Shown piece after piece: positions 1 to 11,411 of a DNA stretch of 64,000 bases. The DNA is taken from the NCBI GenBank assembly GCA_022376515.1, contig WTXI01000104.1, forward strand, positions 55,931 through 119,930, in the 5' to 3' direction. Position 1 is the first letter of the stretch, and the number at the start of each line of letters is the position of its first letter. The position numbers were made by a program, and so were the translations under genes. This stretch comes from Lactifluus volemus. Taxonomy: Eukaryota > Basidiomycota > Agaricomycetes > Russulales > Russulaceae. The notes under the pieces were generated by a model that ran no database searches, was not told the DNA's origin, and saw only the letters and a list, made by a program, of their open reading frames with translations.

Positions 1-1715
1 CGCTACGCACCCTGCGCCGAACGCCCAATGATCCCGATCCATTGCATTGGGGAGTTTGCTCGATTCGGCACAACTCAGTGTGTCGCTGAGGTAGCGATCT
101 GGGTTGAATGCAGATCTGTAAAAATAACATAAACATGTGAAGTCGTAGCGTTCGCAGTTCACATGAGTCGGTGAGAGAAGGACTGGTAAGAGAGGGGTTC
201 GTACGAGTTGGGATATCTCTTCTCATTATGATGAATATCGAAGCAGTTGAGAACGACGGTCGTGTTCTTGGGGATATACATCCCGTTGTATACGAAGTCC
301 TCGGTAGAATAGTGCGGTGTCCCCATCCAGAACGGCGGGTGTACGCGCTCCACCTAAGATAACCGTGAGATGCGAAGTCGGGGGATTCGCACGCATCTGA
401 ATTCACCTCTTTGATGACGGCCCTGATGTACGGGAGGCGCTGTTCATCCTCCGCTGCTGGCCAGTAATGACGGCCGATCACAGAATCCAGTTCGGCATGT
501 GCTCGTGCTTGAACTTCTGGATGTGACGAGATCAAAGCCAGGAACCACAAGATGACGCCCGAAGTCTAGGAATGGGAGTTGCGTGCGTTAGCCGGTTTTA
601 GAGTGCGGCTAGATATAGTCCGGGCGTACGGAGTGAACACCTCCGATGGTGAATACGGCCGATAACATACACAGGTCTTCCCAGTCGAGCTTCTCCTGTT
701 CTTTTGTGAGAAGGAGCGCCTTTACGAGACAGTCCGGCACGTCCTCGCCCGCATCCATACGAGCCTTTACTCGCATGATCATAGCCCCATGGACCGCAAC
801 GATCCCATCATGAAGGTGCCGTCCACGTGATCGTGTGGTGGTGGGAATCCATTGAAGTGGCTCAATAAAGTCGACGATGTTGGACCATGGTCCTAGCAGA
901 GATCAGATCAGGGCGCTCGGCGTCGATTCACGGGATGAAAAATCAATTTTACCAGCAAGAGCCATAAATTCCGTGGCCAGGTCTAGCGCCCTCTCAGTCA
1001 GGGGATCTAAAGTAGAATCTATATGTGTTGCGAACGATACGGTCAACATGTTGCTGGTATCCCTGTCAATCTCACATCCACGGAGAAGAAAATGAAACTT
1101 GCTTCAAGGAATAACGACCGGCATAGTGTGCCGGGTTAACGGGTAGGGTACCCATCTTAGATTGGTGGTAGAGCGATCGGACCAATATATGGGCTTCATA
1201 ATCGAGGACGGAGGAATACCCCTGAGTGGCTTTCGGAGTGAGTAGCTGCATACAGATCCTGCGATGCTGCCGCCTGCAGGGTGAACGTCATCTTGACGTG
1301 CCGTAAACAGATTTTCCACAACCCACCACTTGTCGTTATAGGGAGTACTGGTAATGGCGCGCCCATTGAGTATCGTCTGGTCCTTTATGAAATATTGCTT
1401 TCGACTGGAGAAAATCGCGCCGTTGGAGACCAACAAATCCTTAGCGATGCGTGCATCCGAAATCACAACAAACAGTTGGTTGCCCATCCAAACCGAGAAG
1501 AGTGGGCCGTAAGCCTTCGCCCAGGCACGCAGAGCTCGTTCAGGGTATCGCCGAAGAAAGGCGTAGCGTAGCAGTGGACCAGGAGGAATAGAGTGCCCGT
1601 CTTTATCTTTAATGTTCCTCCGAATGATGAAGGGTGAGAGAAGAATACAAGCTAGAAACACAACGAAGAGAGCAAGAGTCCCGGGATCGGATAAATGATG
1701 CGTGACATACACCAT
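1..1715 (-). CDS. Cytochrome P450 monooxygenase, 5' part, truncated by window edge
   Basis: Reads leftward from an ATG at 1715 and runs off the left edge. Exon 1 encodes a hydrophobic N-terminal anchor (about residues 12-30), the proline hinge IPPGPLL, then the helix A/beta-1 region (YGPLFSVWMGNQ) up to PYNDKW. Further exons can be read in other frames: VLDYEAHILVRSLYHQ near 1200, NMLTVSFATHIDSTLDPL near 1020, DWEDLCMLSAVFTIGGVHS (I-helix region) near 640, and PHYSTEDFVYNGMYIPKNTT (190-353), the segment before the PERF/heme region. FNPDRY and WAFGAG then appear near position 1-90, where a GTGCGT donor seems to split the heme loop, so the heme cysteine lies outside the window. Introns are short with GT-AG ends. 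Such enzymes are ER-bound, heme-dependent oxidases of hydrophobic substrates. The family is clear; substrate and CYP number are not. I saw no certain disruption, but the splice sites are my own reading. Confidence 0.88.
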
Positions 1716-2244
1716 GGGTACAGTAGAGAGTTGAAAGGCTAAAGTACAAGATGTACAAGTGCAGTAAAAAGGCCGGGGAGGGGAGATAGGTCTTGACGAT
1801 TGACGAGGTGGCTGTCCTCACATATTTTAAACCATTTCGTGCCCTGCTCCTGCAAGTGTGACCAACATTTCCCTCCGGCTACTGTACGTGCTGTAGGGTC
1901 GGCCTCATGACTACACTTGGATTCGACCCATTTCAGCCGATGTCAGGACATCTTGGTACCATTCCATTTTTAGACTGTCCTTTCTTAGTTCCATAAGTAG
2001 TTACAACTCCTGTACTTAGGGGCCGAGAAATGTATGGGAACGGCAGTTATCCCTAGCGGGAGCTCATTCCCTTTTTCCTTCCTTCAAACTCACGCATGCT
2101 TCCAGGAGTACGTTTAGTGCCAGTGCCTGAGATGGCAAGTGAGATGGGCGATGGTTCGTCTAAGTTCATTCTATTGTAAAGGCCAGCTGTGCGTCTGGCC
2201 TTGCAACCACGTCATAGTTCACATTCCTATCTTTACGCCTCGGT
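1716..2244. other. Intergenic, nothing recognised
   Basis: The divergent upstream side of the P450 gene. It holds short open frames only, with no conserved motif that I recognise. The P450 promoter should lie just above 1715. Confidence 0.5.
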
Positions 2245-2335
2245 AGAGTTACAGTACTAGCGACACTAGCAACACCACGTCATCCATCCCTAGCCGATTC
2301 CTCATTTGAATTTGAATTTTCTAGGTAGAGCCAGA
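2245..2335 (+). repeat. MITE-like dispersed repeat, copy 1
   Basis: A segment containing CCTAGCCGATTCCTC followed by an AT-rich stretch and TTTTCTAGGT. It matches the reverse complement of 28195-28325, including the same order of blocks. No coding potential. This looks like a small non-autonomous element present twice in opposite orientation; this copy has lost part of the hairpin seen in the other. Confidence 0.6.
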
Positions 2336-2808
2336 TTGCATTTTTAGGTCACGGCAAGTCATGCATGCCAGTGTCGAACGTTGAGCGTTGAACCCTGACA
2401 TTCCTGAAACCTTGAACGAAACCCGCTGAATCTAACCTCTTCGAACTCATTTGCTATACGGTGACACAGAATGACCACGAAGATTCGACCTATTCATTTT
2501 CATGACACCTGCCTCTTCTCTTCAAGCATGGAATGTTGTGCTAGTTTGACACCTGCCACCGTGACAGCTTTCGCTGCTCGGTATGATCGATTGGTGGAGT
2601 GGTATAGATGACGGTGATCCTTTCCTGCGCAGACATCGCAAAATTGGTAAAAATCCGCAGAAAATGCGTCCAGGTGTTGACATCCTAAACCATCGTCCTT
2701 CAACAACCCCGAAGCATTTGACTCGGAACCCGTGGAGCGTATTACTGACCTAGGAATGTTTACGAACACCAGATTATTCCTAGGAACTTGAAGTGGTATA
2801 GTGCTTGA
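2336..2808. other. Intergenic downstream of MFS gene and MITE
   Basis: No convincing gene. One 89-codon open frame on the minus strand (2500-2769) has no recognisable domain, and its composition does not suggest coding. Confidence 0.45.
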
Positions 2809-4953
2809 CTATGGTCTTCCCGTCTCGCTCTCGAACGTGGCGACAGCAACTACGGGTGCTTTGCCCTTCCATCGACGCCGAGGTTCAGTGTGTATCAGGA
2901 ATGTCACACTGAGGGATACAAAGACGAGCGCGGTTCCGAGGACAAAAATCGCTTCGGGGAAATACGCGACGGTAGTTGAGTAGAAGATACCGAAAATGAC
3001 GGGCTGCAAACAAAGTAGAGCGGTCAGAATACGATGGGTGAGGGGGAAATCTTATGGGCTTTACCGCTAGGATGGCCTGACCAAGTGCTATGAGCGTGCC
3101 CAAGCCGCCGAAGAGCGGGCCAAGTTCTGCGCTGCCTTGTCGCGAGCGTTGGAACATACAAATTGCGAGGCTCTCCACCGTGGGAAATGTGCAGCTGGCG
3201 AGCGCGGAGATGCACGTGATACCGGTGAATATGAGAGGAGACGAAGACAGGTGCAATGCGACGAGAGAGTGCGAGGTAATCTCGAGGAGGAGCGAGACCC
3301 GTAAAATGCAGAGATCGAAAGTAATGCAACGTGCCAAATAATTAGCCGTGAGACCTGATGGCGTCACGGAAACGGGCGTTGTCGGTGCATAAGTTGGTTT
3401 AAAAGGCGAGACAAGGACTGGAGGGAGATCTTAGCTGCATGTGGATGTGTGTTAGCAATACGCACAGGGAATCAAGACAAGAGTGTTGACAATTCGCACA
3501 CAGGAGAGACAAGTGATGTAGTAGCTCAACTAGGCTAAAATCAGCTGTCATTATTTATAAACTGACGAGACAAACGTGCCTCTTCTGCAGACCAACCAAA
3601 GACATGACCCGCGTAGAGAAATTTGACCGGGAAGACACCCTGCCGGAGACAAAGGTAAGATTATCTTCGAATGCAGTGCTCAGATTACGTACACTGGCGA
3701 GAAGGAGAGCAAACATCGCTGTAGCGAGCCACGACATGCTCCAGTCTTTCTGCAGACGGCCATTTATCAAGCGTTTCCTTGGCGCAAACATAGCCAGCGG
3801 GCCGAGAAGTCGCTTTTTGAGAGTAGGTTTATTCAGCACCACAGGGGGATCTCCATTCTGCGCGGCGCGCTGCCCGGCTTCGTGTAGTGACTCGGGAATC
3901 ACGAGCAGGATCAGTATAAGGTTCATCGTGCAGCATAGAATCGCAGCCCAGAACACTGCCGTCACTGCCTGTCCTTCACGGTGACGCAGACCAAGAGACT
4001 GAACGTGAAGGAGGGGGTATCGAATAAGGAATGCGCCGAGCGTTGGCCCGAGCGCGATTCCTACATGGGACACGCCCGCGAATCGCGTAAATATGTGAGC
4101 GCGTGAACCGTCGGAGGTGCAGTCAGAGATATATGCCGAGAGCGCGGCTTGCTGGGTTACATGACCACCAAGGATGCCCTCCATGATAGGTGCAAGGAAG
4201 AGAAACTTGTGACCATGACGCGAAAGGGGTGAGGATGGGTTCGATGCGAGCACGAAGGTGAGATCACTATAAAAGGAGGTGAGTGTGGGAGAAATGGGTA
4301 TGAAAGGGTGAATATACGTGAGGAGGAGACCGAAGGTAGAAGCCGCGAGGACTTTGTTCCGCCCATGTTTCTGGCCATAATGGCCCCACCAACTGGTGGT
4401 GCACGCGCTCAGTACGCCCATGACCGTGATCATGACGGCCTGCAGACGTGCAGCACCTGCCTGTACGTCTGGGTCCGAGAGGCAATCTTGAGACACAACC
4501 TGTCGCGGGCCGTGCGCACCATCGTCTTGTTGGAGATTTGAGAAATGGGGAAAAAAAACGGGGATAGGGGCGGGGTGTTCCGAGCCAAGGGTAGATGGTG
4601 ATGAAACATGAGGGAGGAGAATTTCGCCAAAGGGATCATCATGTTGCTGTCCGTGCGACGTATTGCAAGAGAGTTGGGTGTAAACCTGTACACGGGGTGC
4701 GATAGTCATACCGCGCTGAACATGACATATCAAGTGAGACCAAGACCGAACGGGAATCAGTGACAACGCACCACGAGCGCAGCAGTCAACGCGATCGGGA
4801 CAATCCTGGAAAGAAAGAACGTTGACCAAAGTAGAGAGAGCTGAACGGAGGGACTTGCCATAACGGTCTGGGTCGATAGAACCGCTTCTTGATGGTGGGA
4901 CGATCAACAGGAAGGAGTGGATCAGTTTCTGAGAATTGTGGATATGGATCCAT
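2809..4953 (-). CDS. Major facilitator superfamily transporter (tetracycline-resistance-like branch)
   Basis: A multi-exon membrane transporter read right to left. I chose the ATG at 4953 because it opens MDPYPQFSETDPLLPVDRP, a typical acidic cytosolic N-terminus (ETDPLLP). The upstream in-frame extension to 5429 looks non-coding. Later exons give MTIAPRVQVYTQL, then TMs 2-3 with the MFS signature GHYGQKHGRNKVLAAST (loop 2-3, basic G-x-x-x-x-G-R pattern) near 4370. Next come TM 4-6 (GVSHVGIALGPTLGAFLI), a cytosolic loop with PTLKKRLLGPLAMF, and the C-terminal six helices in exons ending at 2809 (VIFGIFYSTTVAYFPEAIF). Usual family size of about 500-550 residues fits. It is probably a proton-coupled exporter in the plasma membrane or vacuole, substrate unknown. 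The frame changes between 4250 and 4330 and near 3555 and 3010 fit short introns, not frameshifts. Confidence 0.85.
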
Positions 4954-5239
4954 AATATTATGTTGGGGGAAATGACACGAGGGGGAAGTGGGGGTGAAAC
5001 GGTGGAAAATGTCATGTTGAGAGGCGCTTTTATACATGTTGGGGTGCGGTGTAACAACTTGAATGTGGCTAACGGAGGTTTTCTAACGTAAATCACAGAA
5101 ATTCTAGATGGAACGAAAGCGGCCACAAGTGGCCTTTGAGAGTAAAGGAGAGTGGGGAAAGAATTATTATCTAATACGACCATTGATCGATTTCGAGTTG
5201 GTTCGGAAGAAGTAATCTTTTTTCCCTTTGTGGACGTAC
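4954..5239. other. Promoter side of MFS gene
   Basis: About 290 bp upstream of the transporter start with no gene. No clear TATA box or conserved motif was seen. Confidence 0.4.
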
Positions 5240-5345
5240 TGTATAGGTAAATCATTGATTGTGCCTTGCTCTGACGTGGCACGGGTTGTAGTCGGGGACT
5301 GAAAACAGTGCGTAACCCTATTTTCAGTCCCCGAATACTATACAC
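5240..5345. repeat. Dispersed repeat with perfect 14-bp hairpin, copy 1
   Basis: Contains TCGGGGACTGAAAA at 5292-5305 and its exact reverse complement at 5321-5334, giving a 15-nt loop. The left arm and the preceding GATTGTGCCTT block recur near 31490-31595 and 41175-41275, where the right arm is absent. Non-coding. Confidence 0.7.
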
Positions 5346-5589
5346 GCTGCGCGAAGATGTCAACTTCGTCGGACAACTCCTACTGTATGGCTGAGCGTGG
5401 TAGGGGTGATGAATGTCTGCCACAGGCACATTATAGGTGCTAAGGTGGATATCCAGTCGAATCAGGGATGCAAGAATAACGTGCCGCCACGCTCGGGAAA
5501 CACGAGCAAACCTTCACCACCAACGCTAGCGGTCCCTACCGAAATCGAGTATTTTTTTTAGGATACGGATAGGTGAGCGTAGTGCGTTG

Positions 5590-5835
5590 CTAGTGGGCTC
5601 TGTTGATTCACAAGTCAATGTACGGAACTGGGACAATGGGCTCTGGGACTCACGATTCGGTGAACCTCGGCGGAGTCTCCTAATAAGGTGCAGAGGAGCA
5701 GGAGTACTAGTAACCGGAAGTGGTGAGTAGGTGAGGAACGAGTCAACTTGGCGACAAGTGTGTGATCGAGTGTGTGGGCATGGTGGACTCGGAGGAACTT
5801 GAAACGGCAGCCGTATGAACTTGAAAACATTCACG
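5590..5835. repeat. Dispersed repeat family R1, copy 1
   Basis: Shares blocks in the same order with 18490-18720: a CTCTGGGAC motif, GGGACTCACGATTC, CCTCGGCGGAGTCTC, GTGAGTAGGTGAG and CGACAAGTGTGTG. Similarity is clear but diverged. Both copies allow an accidental minus-strand open frame of about 100 codons, which I treat as non-coding. Confidence 0.65.
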
Positions 5836-5889
5836 TTTACAGCAACGCTTAAGCTTGGCCTTCCTGTCAGTGCTAGGCTACCAGTACTG

Positions 5890-6125
5890 TAACAGTGTCG
5901 ATGGGATAGCAGCAGTTCGCTGATAAACAGGAGCGGAGAACGAAATCACACTACCTTTCATGTCACGAGCTTGATTCCATGCTTTGCTACGATGCTAACG
6001 AGAACTCGTTTGGGGGGCGTCACAGTGTCCTGCCACCTGAGTTGTACGCGAGTCGAGCTGTGGAGGCGGAGGACAGTTACGTGTCCCCTTACATCAGCAG
6101 TCTATCTCATGCTCGCCCAGCTTGC
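5890..6125. repeat. Dispersed repeat family R2, copy 1
   Basis: Contains GTGTCCTGCCACCTGAGTTG, then GAGGCGGAGGACAGTTA and CTTACATCAGCAG. The same blocks occur at 35820-35945 in the same order. No coding signal. It lies directly upstream of the first F-box gene. Confidence 0.65.
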
Positions 6126-6233
6126 TTCACCTCGTGCGCAAACTATAACAGAACACCTATCGACTCGGATATCTCAAGGTTGTTGGTTCTCCATGTGTAA
6201 TATTAAAGGCACAAGTTGATCCAGGGCAATTAA

Positions 6234-6300
6234 TTATGCTGTGCACAGGGGTGAAGACCACGAGCACAGCCTCTCTGTGGGTTCCATATATGCCCCAATT
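6234..6300 (+). promoter_or_regulatory. Conserved F-box promoter cassette, copy A
   Basis: Holds GCTGTGCAC, then GAGCACAGCCTCTCTGTGGG (a CACAG/CTGTG inverted repeat) and a TATA-like CCATATAT at 6284-6291, about 45 bp before the ATG at 6333. The same order recurs upstream of the paralogues at 8943, 13671, 15809, 28373, 31763 and 38399. Confidence 0.7.
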
Positions 6301-6332
6301 GTTCCTCTGCTATGTCTTCAACGCCACTACCG

Positions 6333-8074
6333 ATGAGTCCCCCAAAGTAAGTCCAGACTCCTCACCTTGATTTGATTGACTTGGCTAATCTCTAATTTAG
6401 CCTCACTCCACAGCTCATGAACCTTCCATCTTCTCAACAAAGAGGCATTTGTATCGCCCATCGTCGATTCCTTGGCGCATTTCCGAGGTTGCTAAATGGC
6501 CTTTTTATGGGCTTCAAGAAAAGAAACCACCATGACATCGTGCAGCCACCAGCCCCGCTGGCTGTCCCTTCCTCTCCTGCCTCTCCGACCACGTCTGGGA
6601 CTACCCGGCACTCGCATCCCGGAGAGGAATATGTAAGTGGACAAGGACGTGGTGCGTCTTATATCTGGCCGATGGAACAATCACTGATTTGTAGTATGGT
6701 GCAGACCAGTTTGATGCCCTACGCGTGACCATCGAATCTCTCCCTGATGATGTCCTCCTGGACATCTCTTACTCCTATCAACGGGGTCCGTATGGGTACT
6801 TGCCGTATCGGTGGCGTATCCTGGTGCGCGTTTGCCAAAGATGGCGATGTATCGTGTTTGCATTTCCGCATCGTCTTGACTTGCGTCTTGAATGCAACGC
6901 GAAAACAGCCGTGAGGAAGACACTGGACGTTTGGCCATCCTTGCCAATCGTCGTCAGAGATAGATGGACAAGGAAATGGCCGGTGTTGTTCGGTGATAAC
7001 ATCATTGCTGCCCTCGAGCGTCATCATCGCATGTGCGGAATCGAGCTCCATCATCTACCATGTCCTCTATTTGAACAACTCTTGAGAGTGATGGATGTGC
7101 CATTTCCAGTACTGACATTGCTTGACCTGGACCTCGGAGACAAGTCGGTGCCTGCGCCGATGCTTCCTGACACCTTCCTTGGTGGATCCGCCCCGCGACT
7201 CCAGCATCTCGCCTTGTCTGGTATTCCATTTCCAACATTACCAAAGTTTCTTCAATCTAGCCATGACCTTGTCGAAATTCGACTTACCCGAATTCCCAAT
7301 ACTGGTTACATTTCATCTAAATCGATGGCCACAGCCCTGTCCGCAATGTCCAAGCTTGAAGTCCTTGAGATTGGATTCGAATCACCAGCTGCTCGTCCTG
7401 AACGAAATGCGATTCCATCGACACGCGTTGTCTTGCCTTCTCTCACCCAGTTGGATTTCCACGGCAATAGCGAGTACTTTGAAGACCTCGTTACTGGGAT
7501 CGACACTCCTTCCATTAGATTTGTCAAAACAGAGTTCTTCAATCAGCTCGTTTTCGACAATCCACAATTCCTCCAGTTTGTCGGTCGCACAAAGATGCTC
7601 GGGTCGTTCAAACGAGCGATTCTGTCCTTCGGCAAGAGTATGGCCAAATTCTCCTTTGATAATCGGCGTCCTTCTGCAGCAAAGTCTGAGGCCTATCTAC
7701 ATATCCACATATTGTGCGACGCACTCGATTGGCAAGTGTCGGGGTTAACACAAATATTCGTACAGTTTTCGACTTTCCTCTCCAATGTGGATAGATGTGG
7801 CGTGCGGTGGACTAAGAAGACGCGTCCGCTTGAAGATGACATGGATCACACTCAGTGGCTGGAGCTTTTTCTCCCATTCACTTCTGTGCAGACCCTAGGA
7901 ATAAGATCCAAACTGGATTCGCTTATTTCCCCAGCGCTGAACGAGCTCACTGGAGATCGGGTCATGGAGGTGTTACCTGCCTTGCATACCCTTTCTGTTT
8001 ATGGAAAGAAAAGCCTCTATGAACCATTCATCACAGCGCGCCAGCTATCTAACCACCCCGTCATTCTCGAATGA
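6333..8074 (+). CDS. F-box domain protein, paralogue A
   Basis: Three exons: 6333-6346, 6401-6651 and 6705-8074. The first coding exon is only 14 nt. An extra in-frame ATG at 6312 is private to this copy. Exon 2 encodes a low-complexity Pro/Ser linker unlike the other copies. Exon 3 joins at a TGGTGCAG acceptor to give DQFDALRVTIESLPDDVLLD, the F-box start (LPDDVLL..I....W..LV.VC.RW), then about 400 residues with leucine-rich repeat-like strands (for example LSGIPFPTLPKFL) and a conserved end, FITARQLSNHPVILE. F-box proteins bind Skp1 and present substrates to a cullin-RING (SCF) ubiquitin ligase; the target is unknown. The frame is fully open. DISYSY replaces the usual DIFYFY in the F-box. 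First of ten copies in the window. Confidence 0.88.
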
Positions 8075-8640
8075 CCCGTCATCTTAGCGCTCTAATGACG
8101 ATATTGGACTGAGGGTACAACCTTTGTAACAACTGGCCCCAGATGACCTCTTATGCCTCGCGTCTGCTTTGCTTCCACTTAATGACCATCCCATCCTTTT
8201 TCTTTCTTTATCCCTCCTAGATCGTGTGCCGTGCCTCACGCTCCGCCCATGGCATAAACAAGTGGCCGAATCGTTCCCCATCCAACAGCCATCTCCATCA
8301 TATGCGTGTGGCCTCTCACCGCCCTCAGCGGCTCCTGGCTGTCTGACCAATCCTTCCCTTGCGATGGGCAGCGAATCATGATATCGCCAACCAAACCTCG
8401 TGTTTGAATCATCAAGGTTAAAGGCTAGAGCCGCCCCCAGAGTCGGTCTTCAGTGTTACGGAGACATGGTGATTACGATACCGTTATCTTCGATCTTTTT
8501 TGCAATCAAGTATCCAACATTCACTGAACGTAGTAGCGTAGTACCCTACCTCCGCCCTGTATCTAGTCACCAATTGAGACTGAGCTCAAGTACTGTAGCT
8601 CAATATATCCCTTACATCGATTGAGGTTCGGTCTTATGGT
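8075..8640 (+). repeat. Duplicated 3' flank module of F-box unit, copy A
   Basis: Begins with TGACGATATTGGACTGAGGG and contains CTTATGCCTCGCGTCTGCTTTG, CACGCTCCGCCCATGGCATA and AGTGGCCGAATCGTTCCC. The same order is found after copies E (20605), F (25335), H (30202) and the 11.4-kb remnant. No open frame is conserved, so it is probably the 3' UTR plus flanking DNA carried along in each duplication. Confidence 0.7.
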
Positions 8641-8942
8641 AGTGCTGTTAGGTAACCTAGCACTATCGAATTTATCGCTTTACAAAAAAAAAAAAGGGTT
8701 CGGCCTTAGGTTCAATATAGACCGAGGCAGTGGAAATTTTCGACGAATCACGTGAGTCGCTTTCTCGCGCTGCTTTTTTTTTCTTGAATCTGCATTGCAT
8801 GCTGCTGTCCACTTTGCTGACCGCGGACACCTACAGAGGAATCCTGGGTTCATAGGTCTGCAATACTATGATGTCAAAGACTCGGATTAGGAGCGTCGAC
8901 CTGATGGCCCGCTAAATGCACAGGCATTGTTCCGTGAGCAGT
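8620..8942 (+). repeat. Duplicated 5' flank shared by copies B and D
   Basis: Matches 15555-15808 almost throughout: a TCGACGAATCACGTGA block, GCTGTCCACTTTGCTGACC, GGTTCATAG.TCTGCAATACT and GTCGACCTGATGGCCC. Copies B and D therefore derive from one another as units with about 300 bp or more of upstream sequence. The B version has a poly-A run at 8684. Confidence 0.7.
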
Positions 8943-9048
8943 GTGCTGTGCACGCAGCGTGGGAAGACCACGAGCACAGCCTCTGTGGGTTCTATATAAC
9001 CCCCATCGCCTCTGCTATATACTCGCTAAATCCTCAACGTCACTAACG
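8943..9048 (+). promoter_or_regulatory. Conserved F-box promoter cassette, copy B
   Basis: GTGCTGTGCAC at 8943-8953, GAGCACAGCCTCTGTGGG at 8972-8989 (loop shortened by two bases relative to other copies) and TCTATATAA at 8991-8999, about 50 bp before the ATG at 9049. Confidence 0.7.
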
Positions 9049-10665
9049 ATGAGTTCCCCAAAGTGTGTATAGACCCCTTACTGGCCCTATTTTTACTTGG
9101 TATTGACTAATCTCGAATTAGCTTCGCTCCACAGCTCATGAACTATCGATTTTCTTTTCCTATGGGCTTCAAGCAAAGAACCAATATCACGCATCGCGGA
9201 GAAGAATATCTAAGTCGACAAGGACTTGGTGCGTCTCATATCGCGCCGCTAGGAAAAACCACTGATTTGTAGTATGCAGACCAGTTTGATTCTTCACGCG
9301 TCACGATCGAATCTCTCCCCGTAGAAATCCTCTTGGACATCTTTTACCTCTACCAAAGGGGTCCATACGGGTACGCGCCTCATCGGTGGCGTAACCTGGT
9401 GCACGTTTGCCGAAGATGGCGATATATCGTGTTCGCATTTCCGCATCGTCTTGATTTGTATCTTGAATGCAACGCGAACACACGCGTAAGAAGGACGCTG
9501 GATGTTTGGCCATGCTTGCCTATCATCGTCAGAGATACGTGGACACTGGCAAGGAAATCCCAAGTCGATAACATCATTGCTGCGCTCGAGCGTCATGATC
9601 GCGTATGCATAATCGATCTCGAGTGTCCAACACGTCCTCTATTGGAACATTTCTCGACAGCGATGCAGGTGCCATTTCCAGCACTGACATTTCTTAAACT
9701 GGAATTCGGAGACAAGTCGGTGCCGCCGCCAGTGCTTGATACCTTCTTGGGCGGATTCGCCCCGCATCTACAACGTCTCATCTTGGGCGGTATTCCAGTC
9801 CCAGTACTACCAAAAGTTCTTCCATCTTGCCAAGATCTTGTCGAAGTCCGACTTAACCGAATACCCAATACCGGTTACATCTCACCCGAAGCGATGGCTA
9901 CCAGCCTGTCCGCATTGTCCCAGTTGGAAATCCTTCACATTGGATTTAAATCACCGGCTTCTCATCCTGATCGACATCCACTTCCATCGACACGCGTTAT
10001 CCTTCCCGCCCTCACCGTTTTGAGTTCCACGGCGATAGCGAGTACTTTGAAGACCTCGTCGCTCGGATCGACACTCCTTCCGTTAGATTTGTCAAACAGA
10101 GTTCTTCAACCGGCTCGATTTTGACAACCAACAGTTCCGCCAGTTTGTCGGTCGTACAAAATTACTCCGGTCATTCAAGCGAGCGAATCTGTTCCTTGAC
10201 AGGAGTATGGCCACAATCCTCCTTTATGATGATCTTGACTCTCCCATAAACGAAGCCTATGACGCCCGTCTACATATCCGCATATTGTGCAACGCACTAG
10301 ATTGGCAAGTTTCGGGTTTAGCACAAATATGCGCAGACTTTTCGACTTTCCTCTCCAACGTGGAACGATGTAGCGTGGCGCGGACTCAGGGTTTGACGGT
10401 ACCGCATGAAGACATGGATCACACTGAATGGCAGGACCTTTTCCGCCCATTTACTTCTGTGCGGAGCCTAGGGATATCATCCGGACTGGAAGGGCTCATT
10501 GCCCCTGCTCTGCAAGAGCTCACCGGAGATCGGGTCATGGAGGTGTTACCCATGCTGCGTACCCTCAGGCTTCCTTTTCGCGGCTCAGTTCTGAAACGAA
10601 CCCCTTTGAACCATTCATCACCACGCGCCAGCTATCCAACCATCCTATCACTCTCGAAAACTTGA
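9049..10665 (+). pseudogene. F-box protein pseudogene, copy B
   Basis: Gene structure is preserved: exon 1 9049-9062 (14 nt), exon 2 9122-9228, exon 3 from 9280. The frame opens as DQFDSSRVTIESLPVEILLD. The body is broken three times relative to paralogues: a missing C near 10015 (CTCACCGTTTTG versus CTCACCCGTTTTG), a missing A near 10094 (GTCAAACAG versus GTCAAAACAG), and a 5-nt insertion near 10566. The two single-base losses shift the frame consistently into the downstream open segment 10207-10560. The C-terminal FITARQLSNHP block survives only out of frame. The promoter is intact, so it may still be transcribed. Sequencing error could explain one lesion but hardly all three. Confidence 0.82.
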
Positions 10666-11334
10666 CCTCTGATGACGATATCGCACTGCCAGCTGTCACA
10701 CAGCCGCCCCCTCAATCCTCGAGGTCCGAGTCACTGCCAGCTATCACACAGTTGTGCCCTAGGTCACTTTGGCCGTGTTCCCCTCTTACATGCCTTGTGC
10801 TCCTTGCTTCTCTATACTGTCTCTGGTCTTGTATCGCTCGAGGAAACTAGTTATCTATTCATTCTTCGCGTCTGCTTTTCTCCCACTGATGGCAGTCCCT
10901 TCTGCATTGCATTTCTTTATCCCTCCGCGCGCGTATAGGAGTGGCCGAATTATTCCCTTATCTCACAGCCATTTGCGTTACGACTACGACACCATTATCC
11001 CCAATCTTTTTATATAATGTATCGAAGTAGTATACTACCGTCCTGCGGCCCTGTACATAATCGCCAACTTAGATTCTGCCGTCCAAGCTGCCGTCAATAA
11101 AGGAGTCCTAATACGTGAGCGGGAAATGAACACGAATTTTGAAAATTTAAATCAATCATGTGACGCTCCTTCGTTGGACCGAAAAACTTGACTTGGTTAG
11201 CCCTGAAAGTACAGTACGGATGAATACTGGGTTCATAGATTTGTGTTTGGGTGAGCCAGTCCCAATGTTATGTGGCCTACTGAAAGACAAGGTGTGTTCA
11301 ACCTTGTATTTGTCTCATTCCAAATACCACGACA
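10666..11334. other. Degenerate spacer after copy B
   Basis: Contains a repeated CTGTCACACAG/CTATCACACAG motif near 10690-10755 and fragments of the 3' flank module. No gene recognised. Confidence 0.4.
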
Positions 11335-11411
11335 AATTGTTCAAACTGAACCCGTTTGTACCATTCATCATCGCGCGCCAGCTATCCAACCACCCTGTTA
11401 CTCTCAAATGA
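11335..11411 (+). pseudogene. 3' remnant of an F-box paralogue
   Basis: Only the last about 20 codons remain: LNPFVPFIIARQLSNHPVTL, matching the conserved C-terminus of copies A, E and F. The upstream text (11160-11330) is not F-box sequence. The remnant is followed by the usual 3' flank module. Confidence 0.75.

Noticed and set aside
4954..5429. N-terminal extension of the MFS reading frame
   Set aside because: Low-complexity translation with no family match. The ATG at 4953 opens a typical transporter N-terminus.
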